Made by a program: the position numbers and the translations under genes. DNA of 64,000 nucleotides from an uncultured Aquimarina sp. Its GTDB lineage: Bacteria > Bacteroidota > Bacteroidia > Flavobacteriales > Flavobacteriaceae. Positions 29,401 to 37,108 of this stretch are shown in pieces. The stretch spans positions 186,001 through 250,000 of the forward strand of contig CANMLL010000005.1 of NCBI GenBank assembly GCA_947498775.1. The letters are read 5' to 3'. The notes beneath the pieces are model-generated. The model was not told where the DNA came from and did no database searches. It worked only from the letters and a program-made list of their open reading frames with translations. Numbering within the stretch: position 1 is the first letter of the stretch; each line of letters starts with the position of its first letter.

Positions 29401-30321
29401 GGATTTTTCTACAATATCTTTTACAACTGCTTGATTGGGATGTGCCAATCGTAATTTTTTATAAAAAATATATGGGATATAGGATTGAAGTTGATCAAGA
29501 TATCCAAAGAACTCTTCACGAAGTGAAATAATAACATTAAAAGGAATCTTATAATCAAAAATGAGTTTTAAAAATAAGCCAAACTTGTCAATTTCTTCTG
29601 TGCTCCCATAAACGAAAAGCTCTTCGAACTGATCAAAAATAACTAGCGGATTAAAAGGTGAGCCAGAAGCTTCGTTTCTTTTATACATGAAATAATCATG
29701 TATCTTGTCTGAGATATTGCTTACTTCCTTATTTTTTTCTCTTAGTTTTTCTAAAAGCTTTTTACGCTCATTTATAAATTGGTTTAGTCTTTCCTTATTT
29801 TTTTCAATTAATGATGCCGTATCTTTAATCTCGGTCGACGTATCTTTCTCTGATTGTTTATCTGAAGTAGATAGAGGTCTTATTTTTCTTTTAAGACGGA
29901 TGATTTTTTCTTCAATATCCAACATCATCCCCTCGGTATGATCTAGAGACACCAAAATTTCATTTAGACAGGTATGCTGGGAAAAGAAAATATCTATTAA
30001 TTCTGAAGGCTTCGGACTAATTTCATCCTTATGAATATCATCTACAAAAAGTTTTCTTTTAATAGAATCTATAAGATTATCATCCCGGCGTATACTGATG
30101 ACTTCTTTATCTTTCCTAATTTTGTTTAATAACCCACAATAAATAAGACTGGTTTTACCCGAACCAGAAGGCCCATGTAGAATCATTATAGTAGAGTCCT
30201 TATATAATTCGAAAAGCTTAAGACTCTCTTTGTCTCTTCCAAAATAAGTATCGATATCCTTTTTTTTGTAAGAGTCCAGAAACTTGAAGGGCGACTGTAT
30301 TTTTGTGTCTAATGCGATCAT
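26437..30321 (-). CDS. STAND-type NTPase with transmembrane helix and WD40 repeats
   Basis: Domain order: P-loop GPSGSGKTS (about 50-58); a predicted coiled coil about 130-215; Walker B VIFDQFEELF (227-236); AAA-like C-part with winged-helix marker ELSHDIIAKI (511-520), typical of STAND proteins; a basic stretch then a membrane helix at 609-630 (FYYPFIITCLLGLSGALYLQ). The C-terminal part has WD40 repeats, such as DQTIKIWNI, DNKARIWKL, DNTVQIYRK and EGNIKKWDF. STAND ATPases act as switches that sense a trigger with their repeats and assemble effectors. Here the effectors are presumably the adjacent proteases. It is the last gene of the operon and overlaps the CHAT gene by 4 bp. A membrane-anchored sensor would sit where a gasdermin must act. 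Confidence 0.88.
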   Translation of the reverse strand: MIALDTKIQSPFKFLDSYKKKDIDTYFGRDKESLKLFELYKDSTIMILHGPSGSGKTSLIYCGLLNKIRKDKEVISIRRDDNLIDSIKRKLFVDDIHKDEISPKPSELIDIFFSQHTCLNEILVSLDHTEGMMLDIEEKIIRLKRKIRPLSTSDKQSEKDTSTEIKDTASLIEKNKERLNQFINERKKLLEKLREKNKEVSNISDKIHDYFMYKRNEASGSPFNPLVIFDQFEELFVYGSTEEIDKFGLFLKLIFDYKIPFNVIISLREEFFGYLDQLQSYIPYIFYKKLRLAHPNQAVVKDIVEKSFKEFNINQFSAITKEELPDAEKQKRIELILDQIKIKDNEDTSYHLPFLQVYLDSIYKVDYSRTYGETPSQDEYLPLEFKEDEIKEFGSIEQVLENYIREVNNKIIRNTSNKLNNRVQHRDSVIKFLRHFKTKDDLKKRIPVRVEKDDYYVINDRKLLDKIETDIWGNVNDNEYNSTISEIIYELKQKGILHLSSDKKIGEDYVELSHDIIAKIIGNLRTEDDFRSLIKRDFISSFDIYDDTKQKGDLLSAQQVSRMKQSLDYIIDDDNEERLERKRQFFEASIEESEKEEREKKRLKRRLRLYFYYPFIITCLLGLSGALYLQNNKSNSLNKQLFDELKINELSIKIHKGIGYALRDYNVDKTKSYNYIWTCEKILWQNDKSPQADSTFNLLLDFKNDLYKDYKRTPFYHTRIQLSGDNTIVSTKTRRSFTNDSILYVFSLTKSNTLILNELEYKKKNATSKEIFTQQNVIAFEPFQDPEGDLNILIAQKVFQKDSLKFKLLDRNGNFKSNFKDFSVTGRSSVDIEHQRDYSFILGIDDVIKKLNIDVTNNNHKIQTIQKLDGKIRKIRTFKSNRNNYLVLYGSNGLHFSNSSSLKHYYYKNALRLSPEDSIHTFKIKSRDSILLGLKGRIKVFDPDAIRAYDNFIHDEHINTIDINSKGQMLVGSSDNGANLWSRDNILLKQFIGHSKPIQNVSFVNKDEDYIITSSSDQTIKIWNIKPISIKHKNLQNEISKITYYNDTIIKVTFNHQSDSIRFLNTNLEEINLTKQKNAKTRNAKGRIVKGNIIEPRSRLMNETNKSVLLPPKDSINALSFSKPRDKLVVAAQNNIYLYNTENLQTDTIWTPHKDKITRVEFSSNSDHIVSGSMDNKARIWKLDEKSNTYNLLQTMASHTGDIEDVAFYKDSLLLTASSDNTVQIYRKKGNKFVQIPSVIRHNYPIKAATFSSDGKYIISGDKEGNIKKWDFRKFDKEIQKRVMKMDIDINYKL

Positions 30322-32081
30322 GAATGCGAGATTAAATTTTTAATATACTCAAAATGATCTCGTATTTTTTTCTTCTCTTCGATTTCAATAATATCTTTTT
30401 TTCCTTCTTTATAAAGTGCAAGTATCATATCCTCATCTAGTGGGACTTCAATTTCTTCTCCTAATTTTCTTCTATCGGTTCGTCCATCCTTATCCACTCT
30501 TGCATTTATAACTTCTTTATATATTAATTTATCGGTAGCTTCAGAATATCGATCCAAATAATAGAGTTTTATCTTGTCTTTTGCAATAGATGTCGAATTT
30601 ACATCCAGGTAAAAAGGAGAGAGGTTTAATTCTCTTTTGGGTATGCCATCTCTATTGTCGATGGTACAGATATATACAGAGTGCACATCAATATCAAGCA
30701 TGGATTCATCATCTTTTACTTTAAAAATAATATTCTTTTTATCATCAATAGCAGTGGGTCTTTTACTAATAGGATAATACGATCTATTTATCACATAAGA
30801 TCGCTGATTGTCGTACTTAAACTGATTGTAGAAAACATCATAAATCGATTCTATCCCCAAGGTTCGTAAAAACGTAAAGTTTCTAAGAAATTTCTCAAGA
30901 TAGAATTCATTTTTTATATAGTCATGTTTACTATTCTCATTATGTTCGAGGTGTGTTGAGAAAAAGTCTGAAACCTCTTTAAACAATTGCCTGTTTTCTA
31001 GAACACAATTCTTAAGTTCCTTCCATAATTTATTTTTCTCAAGGTATTCATCTGGTATATTAGAATAAACAAAAAATAAATCTTCAGAGATTTTGTCCTG
31101 CACATGAGACTCCCAACCAATTTCAAGGTTCTCTCTTAGAATATCCTTTAACTCGAAGCTTAATTTATCTTTAAACTCTGGGTTTTCTTTTGAAATGGAC
31201 CATATGATAGAATATGCAGAAAACTTAAGGAAATTTAGAAATTCCTTATACATGCTTCTAATTACCCAATACCGTTCTTTGGTTAATTCTTGATATACGC
31301 TATTATTTATATCATTGAAATCAGAAAGTATTTCTAAATGAATACATAAAAAGTAAGGGTAGTATTTATATAGGTCCTCATGCAGGTTTTCTTGCTTTCT
31401 AATTTCATCAATCAATGTCATAAAACGTTTTTTAACAGGAAACGTATCGGGGTTGGTATGCCATTGTTCAATTTCCTTGTTAACCTTAAACAGATAATTG
31501 TTTATTTTCTGATCTACTTCATCCAGAGCACCAGGACCTCTTTCTGCGCCAACCGGTGCATAATGCCCTTGAAGAAAACCTCTTGCCTGACTAAAAACAT
31601 CTCTGATCTTATCTGTATGGTGAATATTGTCTTTTTGATTCAGAAGTATTTCATAAAACCTTGTAGACAAAGTATAAGCAAAATGATCGTAAACAGGAGT
31701 ACTCGTGCCAATTACGACAGGCACATTATGTAAAGCTTCAACAATTTTTTGGGTAGAACATCCATTAATAAATACCATTTTTAATTTAGGTGCATTATTA
31801 AGAATTTCGATGAGTCCCTTGTTATTAAAAATTTCATCACTTAGTTTAATAGCTTGGTCATTATCATTATGGTGTCCGCTAAAATGAAATATGGTCATTT
31901 CATTAGTGAGCAATTGCAATTTGTTTATAAACCCATCTATTCCTTCATTAGGAATAATCTCTTTTCTAAAAATATCATTATGCTGTAACAACAAAACATC
32001 GATAGCCTTTCTCTCGTCATCCAAGCTGTCAAGAGGAATTTGTTCATCATTTTCAAATATTCCAACAAAATATTCTTTCAT
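30318..32081 (-). CDS. CHAT-domain caspase-like protease
   Basis: The N-terminal 150 residues match a CHAT protease: the catalytic His is in IFHFSGHH (His70) and the catalytic Cys in VFINGCST (Cys108). Then come GTSTPVYDHFAY and LSTRFYEILL, where the last helix has the usual F-Y pattern. About 430 residues follow with no recognised domain, mostly helical (IRKQENLHEDLYKYYPYFLC, REEN-like segments), perhaps a regulatory or substrate-holding part. It lies 18 bp after the gasdermin-like gene and overlaps the ATPase gene by 4 bp. CHAT and caspase-like proteases are the known activators of bacterial gasdermins, which cut off a short C-terminal peptide; that role here is inferred. Confidence 0.85.
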   Translation of the reverse strand: MKEYFVGIFENDEQIPLDSLDDERKAIDVLLLQHNDIFRKEIIPNEGIDGFINKLQLLTNEMTIFHFSGHHNDNDQAIKLSDEIFNNKGLIEILNNAPKLKMVFINGCSTQKIVEALHNVPVVIGTSTPVYDHFAYTLSTRFYEILLNQKDNIHHTDKIRDVFSQARGFLQGHYAPVGAERGPGALDEVDQKINNYLFKVNKEIEQWHTNPDTFPVKKRFMTLIDEIRKQENLHEDLYKYYPYFLCIHLEILSDFNDINNSVYQELTKERYWVIRSMYKEFLNFLKFSAYSIIWSISKENPEFKDKLSFELKDILRENLEIGWESHVQDKISEDLFFVYSNIPDEYLEKNKLWKELKNCVLENRQLFKEVSDFFSTHLEHNENSKHDYIKNEFYLEKFLRNFTFLRTLGIESIYDVFYNQFKYDNQRSYVINRSYYPISKRPTAIDDKKNIIFKVKDDESMLDIDVHSVYICTIDNRDGIPKRELNLSPFYLDVNSTSIAKDKIKLYYLDRYSEATDKLIYKEVINARVDKDGRTDRRKLGEEIEVPLDEDMILALYKEGKKDIIEIEEKKKIRDHFEYIKNLISHS

Positions 32082-32099
32082 TGTATATGTATTTAGGTT

Positions 32100-32939
32100 C
32101 TAAAAGTCGATAAGCAACGGATTGGCTTGATTATCATCAAGCAATAGCTTTGGTACTTCTACAAGTTCTTCGATTGACGATCCGAGTCCTGTATGCGCTT
32201 TTGCAGAACGAATATTGTCTAACCATTGCCCTCGTGAAAACTTACCTGTTGCCGGGTCTATACTAATTTCTACACAGGTAAAGGCATAAGTAAGCGGAGT
32301 CTCTCCTTTAAATTTTACTTCGTTCTCTGATACTTTTTCTACTGTAAGATTTGTATCTATATTGGCTAGATATTCTTGTATAAGAGGGATGTTTATTTCG
32401 GCACCCGTAGCATTATCTTTATATGTCGAAAGTGAAAAATCTGTGCTGGTAAGAACATCTGTGATCAAAGCCAGTTTGATATCTTCATTTCGCGAAATTT
32501 CTTCAATAAACATATTATCTGGATCTCCCTTGATATCGTTTGAAACCAATATGTGCCCTAATTCTAGCGTGTCAATATATTTTCTCACTACGTTCCCAAA
32601 AGAAAAGGACAGTTTCTTTGAACCTTTTATAGAGGCTCCAACTGCAGCAGGATCTAGACCAAAGGCTTTAATAAAATTGCCCAGGATATCGAATCCTATT
32701 TTAAAATCTATTTTCTTGGTTTTTACATTAGAAACCTGTGATACCGGTGCTGTTCTTATTTCAATAGCCTGGGTAAACCCATCTTTTACCAAAAACTTAA
32801 ATTCGCCCAAATATTTCGGTTTATGATCTTTTATTTCGAGCATACACAAAGGCTGTATTCTTGCTTCAGGAACCTTTAAGGGATTGGCATCAAACAAATC
32901 CCGTATTTGATCTGTAATATTGTTTTTACAAACTCTCAT
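32100..32939 (-). CDS. Probable bacterial gasdermin (pore-forming effector)
   Basis: A 279-residue protein without signal peptide. Features that fit gasdermins: Cys4 (MRVCKN), like the N-terminal Cys that is palmitoylated in characterised bacterial gasdermins; an early strand pair (YLGEFKFLVKDGF, 43-55); a strand-helix unit ending KKLSFSFGNVVRKYIDTLEL (108-127), comparable in pattern to SSFGTLRKQEVDLQQL of animal gasdermins. Also present: IKLALITDVLTSTDFSL (154-170), comparable to the mammalian CVLTQKITT strand, and ETPLTYAFTCVEISID-TGKF (213-234), comparable to ATTIAYGVIEL--K-DGQFE. The last 25 residues, ending LLIDF, could be the inhibitory tail. It sits between two caspase-like protease genes, overlapping the first by 4 bp. 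The identification is mine by eye and needs a profile or structure test. Confidence 0.72.
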   Translation of the reverse strand: MRVCKNNITDQIRDLFDANPLKVPEARIQPLCMLEIKDHKPKYLGEFKFLVKDGFTQAIEIRTAPVSQVSNVKTKKIDFKIGFDILGNFIKAFGLDPAAVGASIKGSKKLSFSFGNVVRKYIDTLELGHILVSNDIKGDPDNMFIEEISRNEDIKLALITDVLTSTDFSLSTYKDNATGAEINIPLIQEYLANIDTNLTVEKVSENEVKFKGETPLTYAFTCVEISIDPATGKFSRGQWLDNIRSAKAHTGLGSSIEELVEVPKLLLDDNQANPLLIDF

Positions 32940-35830
32940 GATGTTATATATTCTAATTGGTTAATTGCTTCTAAAAATTTTTCTGCCACCTTGGCAAACC
33001 CTTCATCATTTGGATGAATTTCATCATACCATTCATTTTCATCTACCAAAGTACGCATATCCAGGTGTGTTGCATTCTTATGTCTGCTGGTTACGCTACT
33101 TAATAACTCATTAAATTGATCAATAAGATAGTTAATCACATTGGTTCTATCAACCAAGTTAGTAATTCCTTTTTGAATTAGATACTTGTTTACCCAACCA
33201 TTTTTAATAGTTTCATTAGTATGATCTGCACGCACATAGTCATAGCCATGAACAAATACTTGTTCTACAAAATCAAACTCGTATATCCGGTTAAAAAAGT
33301 AATTATACGTGCCTTCGATATCTTTTGTTTTTTGATGGTAAGTATCATTAAGATAATCTGAAGGTTTAAGACCTTCAGGCATTCCGTTTTTAAGGATATT
33401 TACAATTTCTGGACCTATGATGTCGTTTCCGCCACCACTTATTAATACATACTTTGGCCGTTCTTTTTCTATTTCATTAAGAAGTTGTCTGCTCGCTCTG
33501 TAATTTTGAATTTCATCTCCCGCTGCAGCCAGACTTCGTAACGGATATTTTTCCATCACATAGTCCAAAGTATCTTTTACAAGGAAAGGAAATAGAAACC
33601 AGGAATCTCCCTCTGCTACAATTACAGGTAGCTTGGGATGCATCTTTTTTGATTTTTTAAATTTTCGATATCTACATTTATCATCCAAATGGTTTCCTAG
33701 TTTAATAGCAAAACCCATCAAACCTTTACTATTTATATCGGTATCACCCTCAGCATTTGGCATATTGGTATTATTAACAAATGAGAAACCATTTTGCTCC
33801 TGCCTGGTGTACAAACGATTAATAAAGGGGGCTACGATATCATGCTCAGAATACCAATCCCAATTGTTGCGTATTTTTTTGCTAATGATGTTATAATCAG
33901 GATTAATAAGCTTGAGCGACGTACTATAAACACTCCATTTTGTTTTTTCAGGAAGAAAATCACAAACAGCTCCATGACCCATCATGTTCCCAAAATGAGT
34001 GATCGGTGGGGATAAGGCATTTTGTTGCATACCTGGGATTGTTGTGGTAATATCTTCACCGGTATTCACTATAAATTTATAATATAACCAATCGTGTTTC
34101 CAATTATAAATCTCTTTATACGAATCCAACGACCAACCGGCATAAGGAGAACTGGTATGTTCATAAAACATGATAGATTTTCCTGGTTTTAGGTGTTTGG
34201 TCTTATTATCCAGCGGATCTGTTAGTATAGCCAGGTCCGAACTTAATAGCAAGCCAGTAACAAAAATCTCTTCATTGGATATGTTAGATACTTTAACCTG
34301 ATATTTTTGAAAGTATTCGTTGTTTCTGGTCAATTGATCTTTAAAAGGAATAAGATCAAATTCAGAGTTGGTACTATCTACCCAAGGTTGATCATCGGCT
34401 GTTCGAATTTCAACTTTAATTGGTGTTTTTGAAAAACCTCCCTCGGGATTTTCCAGTGTATTGTAATAATTCCACTTTGCCAGGAACGCTAATTGGTTTG
34501 AAAGTCTTTTTTCTACCTCTTTTTCTGAAGTATCCAAAAGGTCGATTTGAATAGCTAGCGGTCTATACATATCATTTGGCAATGTTATATAAACCGTTTG
34601 ATTAAAAATGTTGACAAAAAAAGAAGCCTTGTCTGCATTACAAAGTTTTGCATTGGGTACGTTATTGATAATCCTTTTTATGTGATTTTCTTCTTGTATA
34701 TCCTTATCTACATTACAGATATGTATATTTAGAGGATTATAAATAGTGTCTGTTTTTACGGAATATGCTTTGGTAACATCAAGCATAACACCCATTTCTA
34801 TTGGATCTTGTATGAGTGCATCTTCTAGATTAACCTGGATTACTTTGGCTACGATGGTCTGGTTCTGATCAACTTTGATAGTAATTTCGGCTCCTTCTCT
34901 AATTCCTAATAATTGTCCTTTATTGTAATACCACCCATTTTTATTATTAAAGAGAATTTGCCCCTGATCTATCTGTGTGGGTTTTGTATTAAGGTTAAGC
35001 CAGGAACAATAATGATTTATTTTTCCTTGACCTTGAACACTAATAGTTGGCGTTTGTTGCTTATTGGTTATATGTTTTAAACTGATTTTTGCCCATTTTG
35101 TAATATCAAGATAGTTAATGTTGTTATTCTTTGCGTTCAGAAGTTGCAATAGATATCTCGTAAAAACACCTCCTTTGGCATCTTCCCATGATGATTCTGA
35201 AGAAAGACAGGCAGAGATATTTACCGAGTTTTTATACGGAATTAAAGACGCTAATTTTTTTGATTTTACGTTATCTTCACTAATTTCATTAGCGAAAATA
35301 AAATCACTATACACTCTGGAAGGAAATATGCTGCTTAATTTTCTCTGTCTTGAGTCTTGATGTGGCTTACCAAAGGATCTTACAATATCTCCCGAATGAC
35401 AGCAGTCAAAAACAGTGACCAGATGCGGGTTGTTTTTAAATTTTGAAAAAGCATAACGCAATTCTTTATCTGCCAACAAAAAAGGAATCTCTTTTTGTTC
35501 CTCCTTGTCATAACACACCAAACATTCTATGGTTCCCGAATGTGCATCGCTAAACCTACCTGAAGAGTTTTCTAGTGCCCCATGACCACTATAATACATA
35601 AAAACGACATCGTCATCTTTTGCAGTAACTAAAAAATTAGTTATTGATTCAAGGATATTTGTTTTGGTGGCTTCTTTATTAATAAGCTTCTTAATGAAAA
35701 CATTTTGGAAAGAACCTTGTAAGGAGTCTAAGTAACCCTCAACCTTTTTTACATCATTTACACATTGCTGTAAAGGATTTAACTCATATTCATTTATTCC
35801 AATAAGTAAAGCGTAAAGGTTCATAATCAT
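32936..35830 (-). CDS. Caspase-like (C14) protease fused to SGNH/GDSL hydrolase
   Basis: Residues 3-265 form a caspase fold: NLYALLIGINEYELNPLQQC, catalytic His83 in YYSGHGALE and catalytic Cys144 in VFDCCHSGD. A beta-rich middle (about 280-640) of unknown type follows. The last 230 residues are an SGNH hydrolase: VAEGDSWF with Ser743 (block I), ISGGGNDIIG with Asn802 (block III) and WYDEIHPNDE with Asp936 and His939 (block V), so a complete esterase/lipase-like triad. The start at 35830 gives MIMNLYALL; the ATG at 35824 is nearly equivalent. It is the first gene of the operon, with a TAnnTTTG box 42 bp upstream, and its stop overlaps the gasdermin-like start (ATGA). The hydrolase could attack phospholipids, but the substrate is not shown by sequence. 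Confidence 0.88.
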   Translation of the reverse strand: MIMNLYALLIGINEYELNPLQQCVNDVKKVEGYLDSLQGSFQNVFIKKLINKEATKTNILESITNFLVTAKDDDVVFMYYSGHGALENSSGRFSDAHSGTIECLVCYDKEEQKEIPFLLADKELRYAFSKFKNNPHLVTVFDCCHSGDIVRSFGKPHQDSRQRKLSSIFPSRVYSDFIFANEISEDNVKSKKLASLIPYKNSVNISACLSSESSWEDAKGGVFTRYLLQLLNAKNNNINYLDITKWAKISLKHITNKQQTPTISVQGQGKINHYCSWLNLNTKPTQIDQGQILFNNKNGWYYNKGQLLGIREGAEITIKVDQNQTIVAKVIQVNLEDALIQDPIEMGVMLDVTKAYSVKTDTIYNPLNIHICNVDKDIQEENHIKRIINNVPNAKLCNADKASFFVNIFNQTVYITLPNDMYRPLAIQIDLLDTSEKEVEKRLSNQLAFLAKWNYYNTLENPEGGFSKTPIKVEIRTADDQPWVDSTNSEFDLIPFKDQLTRNNEYFQKYQVKVSNISNEEIFVTGLLLSSDLAILTDPLDNKTKHLKPGKSIMFYEHTSSPYAGWSLDSYKEIYNWKHDWLYYKFIVNTGEDITTTIPGMQQNALSPPITHFGNMMGHGAVCDFLPEKTKWSVYSTSLKLINPDYNIISKKIRNNWDWYSEHDIVAPFINRLYTRQEQNGFSFVNNTNMPNAEGDTDINSKGLMGFAIKLGNHLDDKCRYRKFKKSKKMHPKLPVIVAEGDSWFLFPFLVKDTLDYVMEKYPLRSLAAAGDEIQNYRASRQLLNEIEKERPKYVLISGGGNDIIGPEIVNILKNGMPEGLKPSDYLNDTYHQKTKDIEGTYNYFFNRIYEFDFVEQVFVHGYDYVRADHTNETIKNGWVNKYLIQKGITNLVDRTNVINYLIDQFNELLSSVTSRHKNATHLDMRTLVDENEWYDEIHPNDEGFAKVAEKFLEAINQLEYITS

Positions 35831-35871
35831 ATGTTCTTTTTAAATTAATAAATTGTGTATGATGCAATTAA

Positions 35872-35879
35872 CAAACCTA
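35872..35879 (-). promoter_or_regulatory. Candidate -7 box for the gasdermin operon (TAGGTTTG)
   Basis: Read on the - strand the bases give TAGGTTTG, a TAnnTTTG match, 42 bp before the caspase gene. A TTG at 35903-35905 lies upstream at a spacing of 23, somewhat long for the -33 element. Confidence 0.4.
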
Positions 35880-36203
35880 TCACTGTGAATACATTAGTGC
35901 ACCAAGAAGTTACGGGGTTCTTAGGAATCACTTTCTTCTTTAAAAAAATGAAAGTAAGCATATTTACGGAAATTTTTATACGAAATAACCCCAAATCCAA
36001 AAGGGTAAAAACCCCTTTATCTTTTAAATTGTTTACCTATATTAAAAATATGAGGTGATCTAATAAATTTTTAGATCTAAAAGCCTGTTATCGAATATTA
36101 TATTCTTTTATCGAAAAAATATAACCGATTACACCCTGACTATGTCCAAAAAGATAGGTTTTTTTAGTACTTTTAAGTAACCAAAAAATTATAGATAGTT
36201 ATT
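35880..36203. other. Divergent intergenic region
   Basis: Non-coding stretch between the gasdermin operon (-) and the M48 gene (+). It contains a weak hairpin AAGGGT-AAA-ACCCCTT near 36001-36017. No gene of credible composition is present. Confidence 0.5.
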
Positions 36204-37022
36204 ATGAAAATTAGAAAATATTTAGTCTGGGCAATGACCATTTTGTTTATTTCCTGTGCTACAAATCCATTTACCGGGAAACAAACATTGGCTTTAGTGC
36301 CTAATTCACAAATATTGCCAATGGCATTCCAGCAATACAACCAGTTTTTGGGTGAAAATAAGGTGGTAAAAGGCACTACTGATGCAGAAATGATTACTAG
36401 AGTAGGTCAAAAAATAGCAAAAGCATCAGAGCGTTGGTTAAATGCCAATGGATATGCAGGATACCTTAAAGATTATAAATGGGAATATAACCTTGTTGAT
36501 GATAAGACCGTTAATGCATGGTGCATGCCGGGTGGAAAGATTGTATTTTACACTGGTATTTTACCTATAGCAAAAGACGAAACAGGAATCGCTGCCATTA
36601 TGGGGCATGAAGTTGCTCATGCATTGGCAAATCATGGTCAACAACGCATGAGCGCGGGGCAAATACAGCAAGTGGCCGGAGTGGCAACCTCGGTCGCCAT
36701 TCAAAATAAAAGTCAGGAAACCCAACAAATTATAGGAACCGCTTTTGGGTTAGGGAGTCAATTAGGAGTGATGTTGCCTTTTAGCAGAAGTCATGAAACC
36801 GAAGCAGATCGTATTGGATTACAGCTTATGGCTATTGCAGGATACAACCCTGATGAAGCTGCAAATCTTTGGAGACGTATGAAAGCAAATAGTGGAGGGA
36901 AAGCTCCCCCAGAGTTTATGAGCACACATCCATCTAGTGATACACGTATTGCTAATCTAACTGCATGGGCCCCCGGAGCAAAGGCTGAAGCCAAAAAATT
37001 TGGGGTTACAACATTTAAATAA
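36204..37022 (+). CDS. M48-family zinc metalloprotease, lipoprotein
   Basis: The signal MKIRKYLVWAMTILFISC ends at Cys18, so this is a periplasmic lipoprotein. The zinc site HEVAH is at residues 135-139 (AIMGHEVAHALANHG) and the third ligand is in RSHETEADRIGL. GGKIVFYTGIL precedes the helix, as in the LoiP/BepA/Oma1-like M48C group. A C-terminal MSTHPSSDTRIANL is the usual end of the domain. Members degrade misfolded outer-membrane proteins. The gene is transcribed away from the gasdermin operon and ends at its own terminator. Confidence 0.93.
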   Translation: MKIRKYLVWAMTILFISCATNPFTGKQTLALVPNSQILPMAFQQYNQFLGENKVVKGTTDAEMITRVGQKIAKASERWLNANGYAGYLKDYKWEYNLVDDKTVNAWCMPGGKIVFYTGILPIAKDETGIAAIMGHEVAHALANHGQQRMSAGQIQQVAGVATSVAIQNKSQETQQIIGTAFGLGSQLGVMLPFSRSHETEADRIGLQLMAIAGYNPDEAANLWRRMKANSGGKAPPEFMSTHPSSDTRIANLTAWAPGAKAEAKKFGVTTFK

Positions 37023-37064
37023 TTGTAAAGTTTATATCGGTTAAAAAGATTATACTTATTTTAG

Positions 37065-37098
37065 AAGCTGTTTTGCTTATTACAAAACAGCTTTTTTA
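37065..37098 (+). terminator. Hairpin terminator after the M48 gene
   Basis: AAGCTGTTTTG (37065-37075) pairs with CAAAACAGCTT (37083-37093), an 11-bp perfect stem with a 7-nt loop, followed by a T run. Confidence 0.85.
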
Positions 37099-37108
37099 AT
37101 ATCGTTAT

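Noticed and set aside
35855..36058. 67-codon + strand frame between the gasdermin operon and the M48 gene
   Set aside because: It overlaps the proposed promoter and has no protein-like conservation signal.
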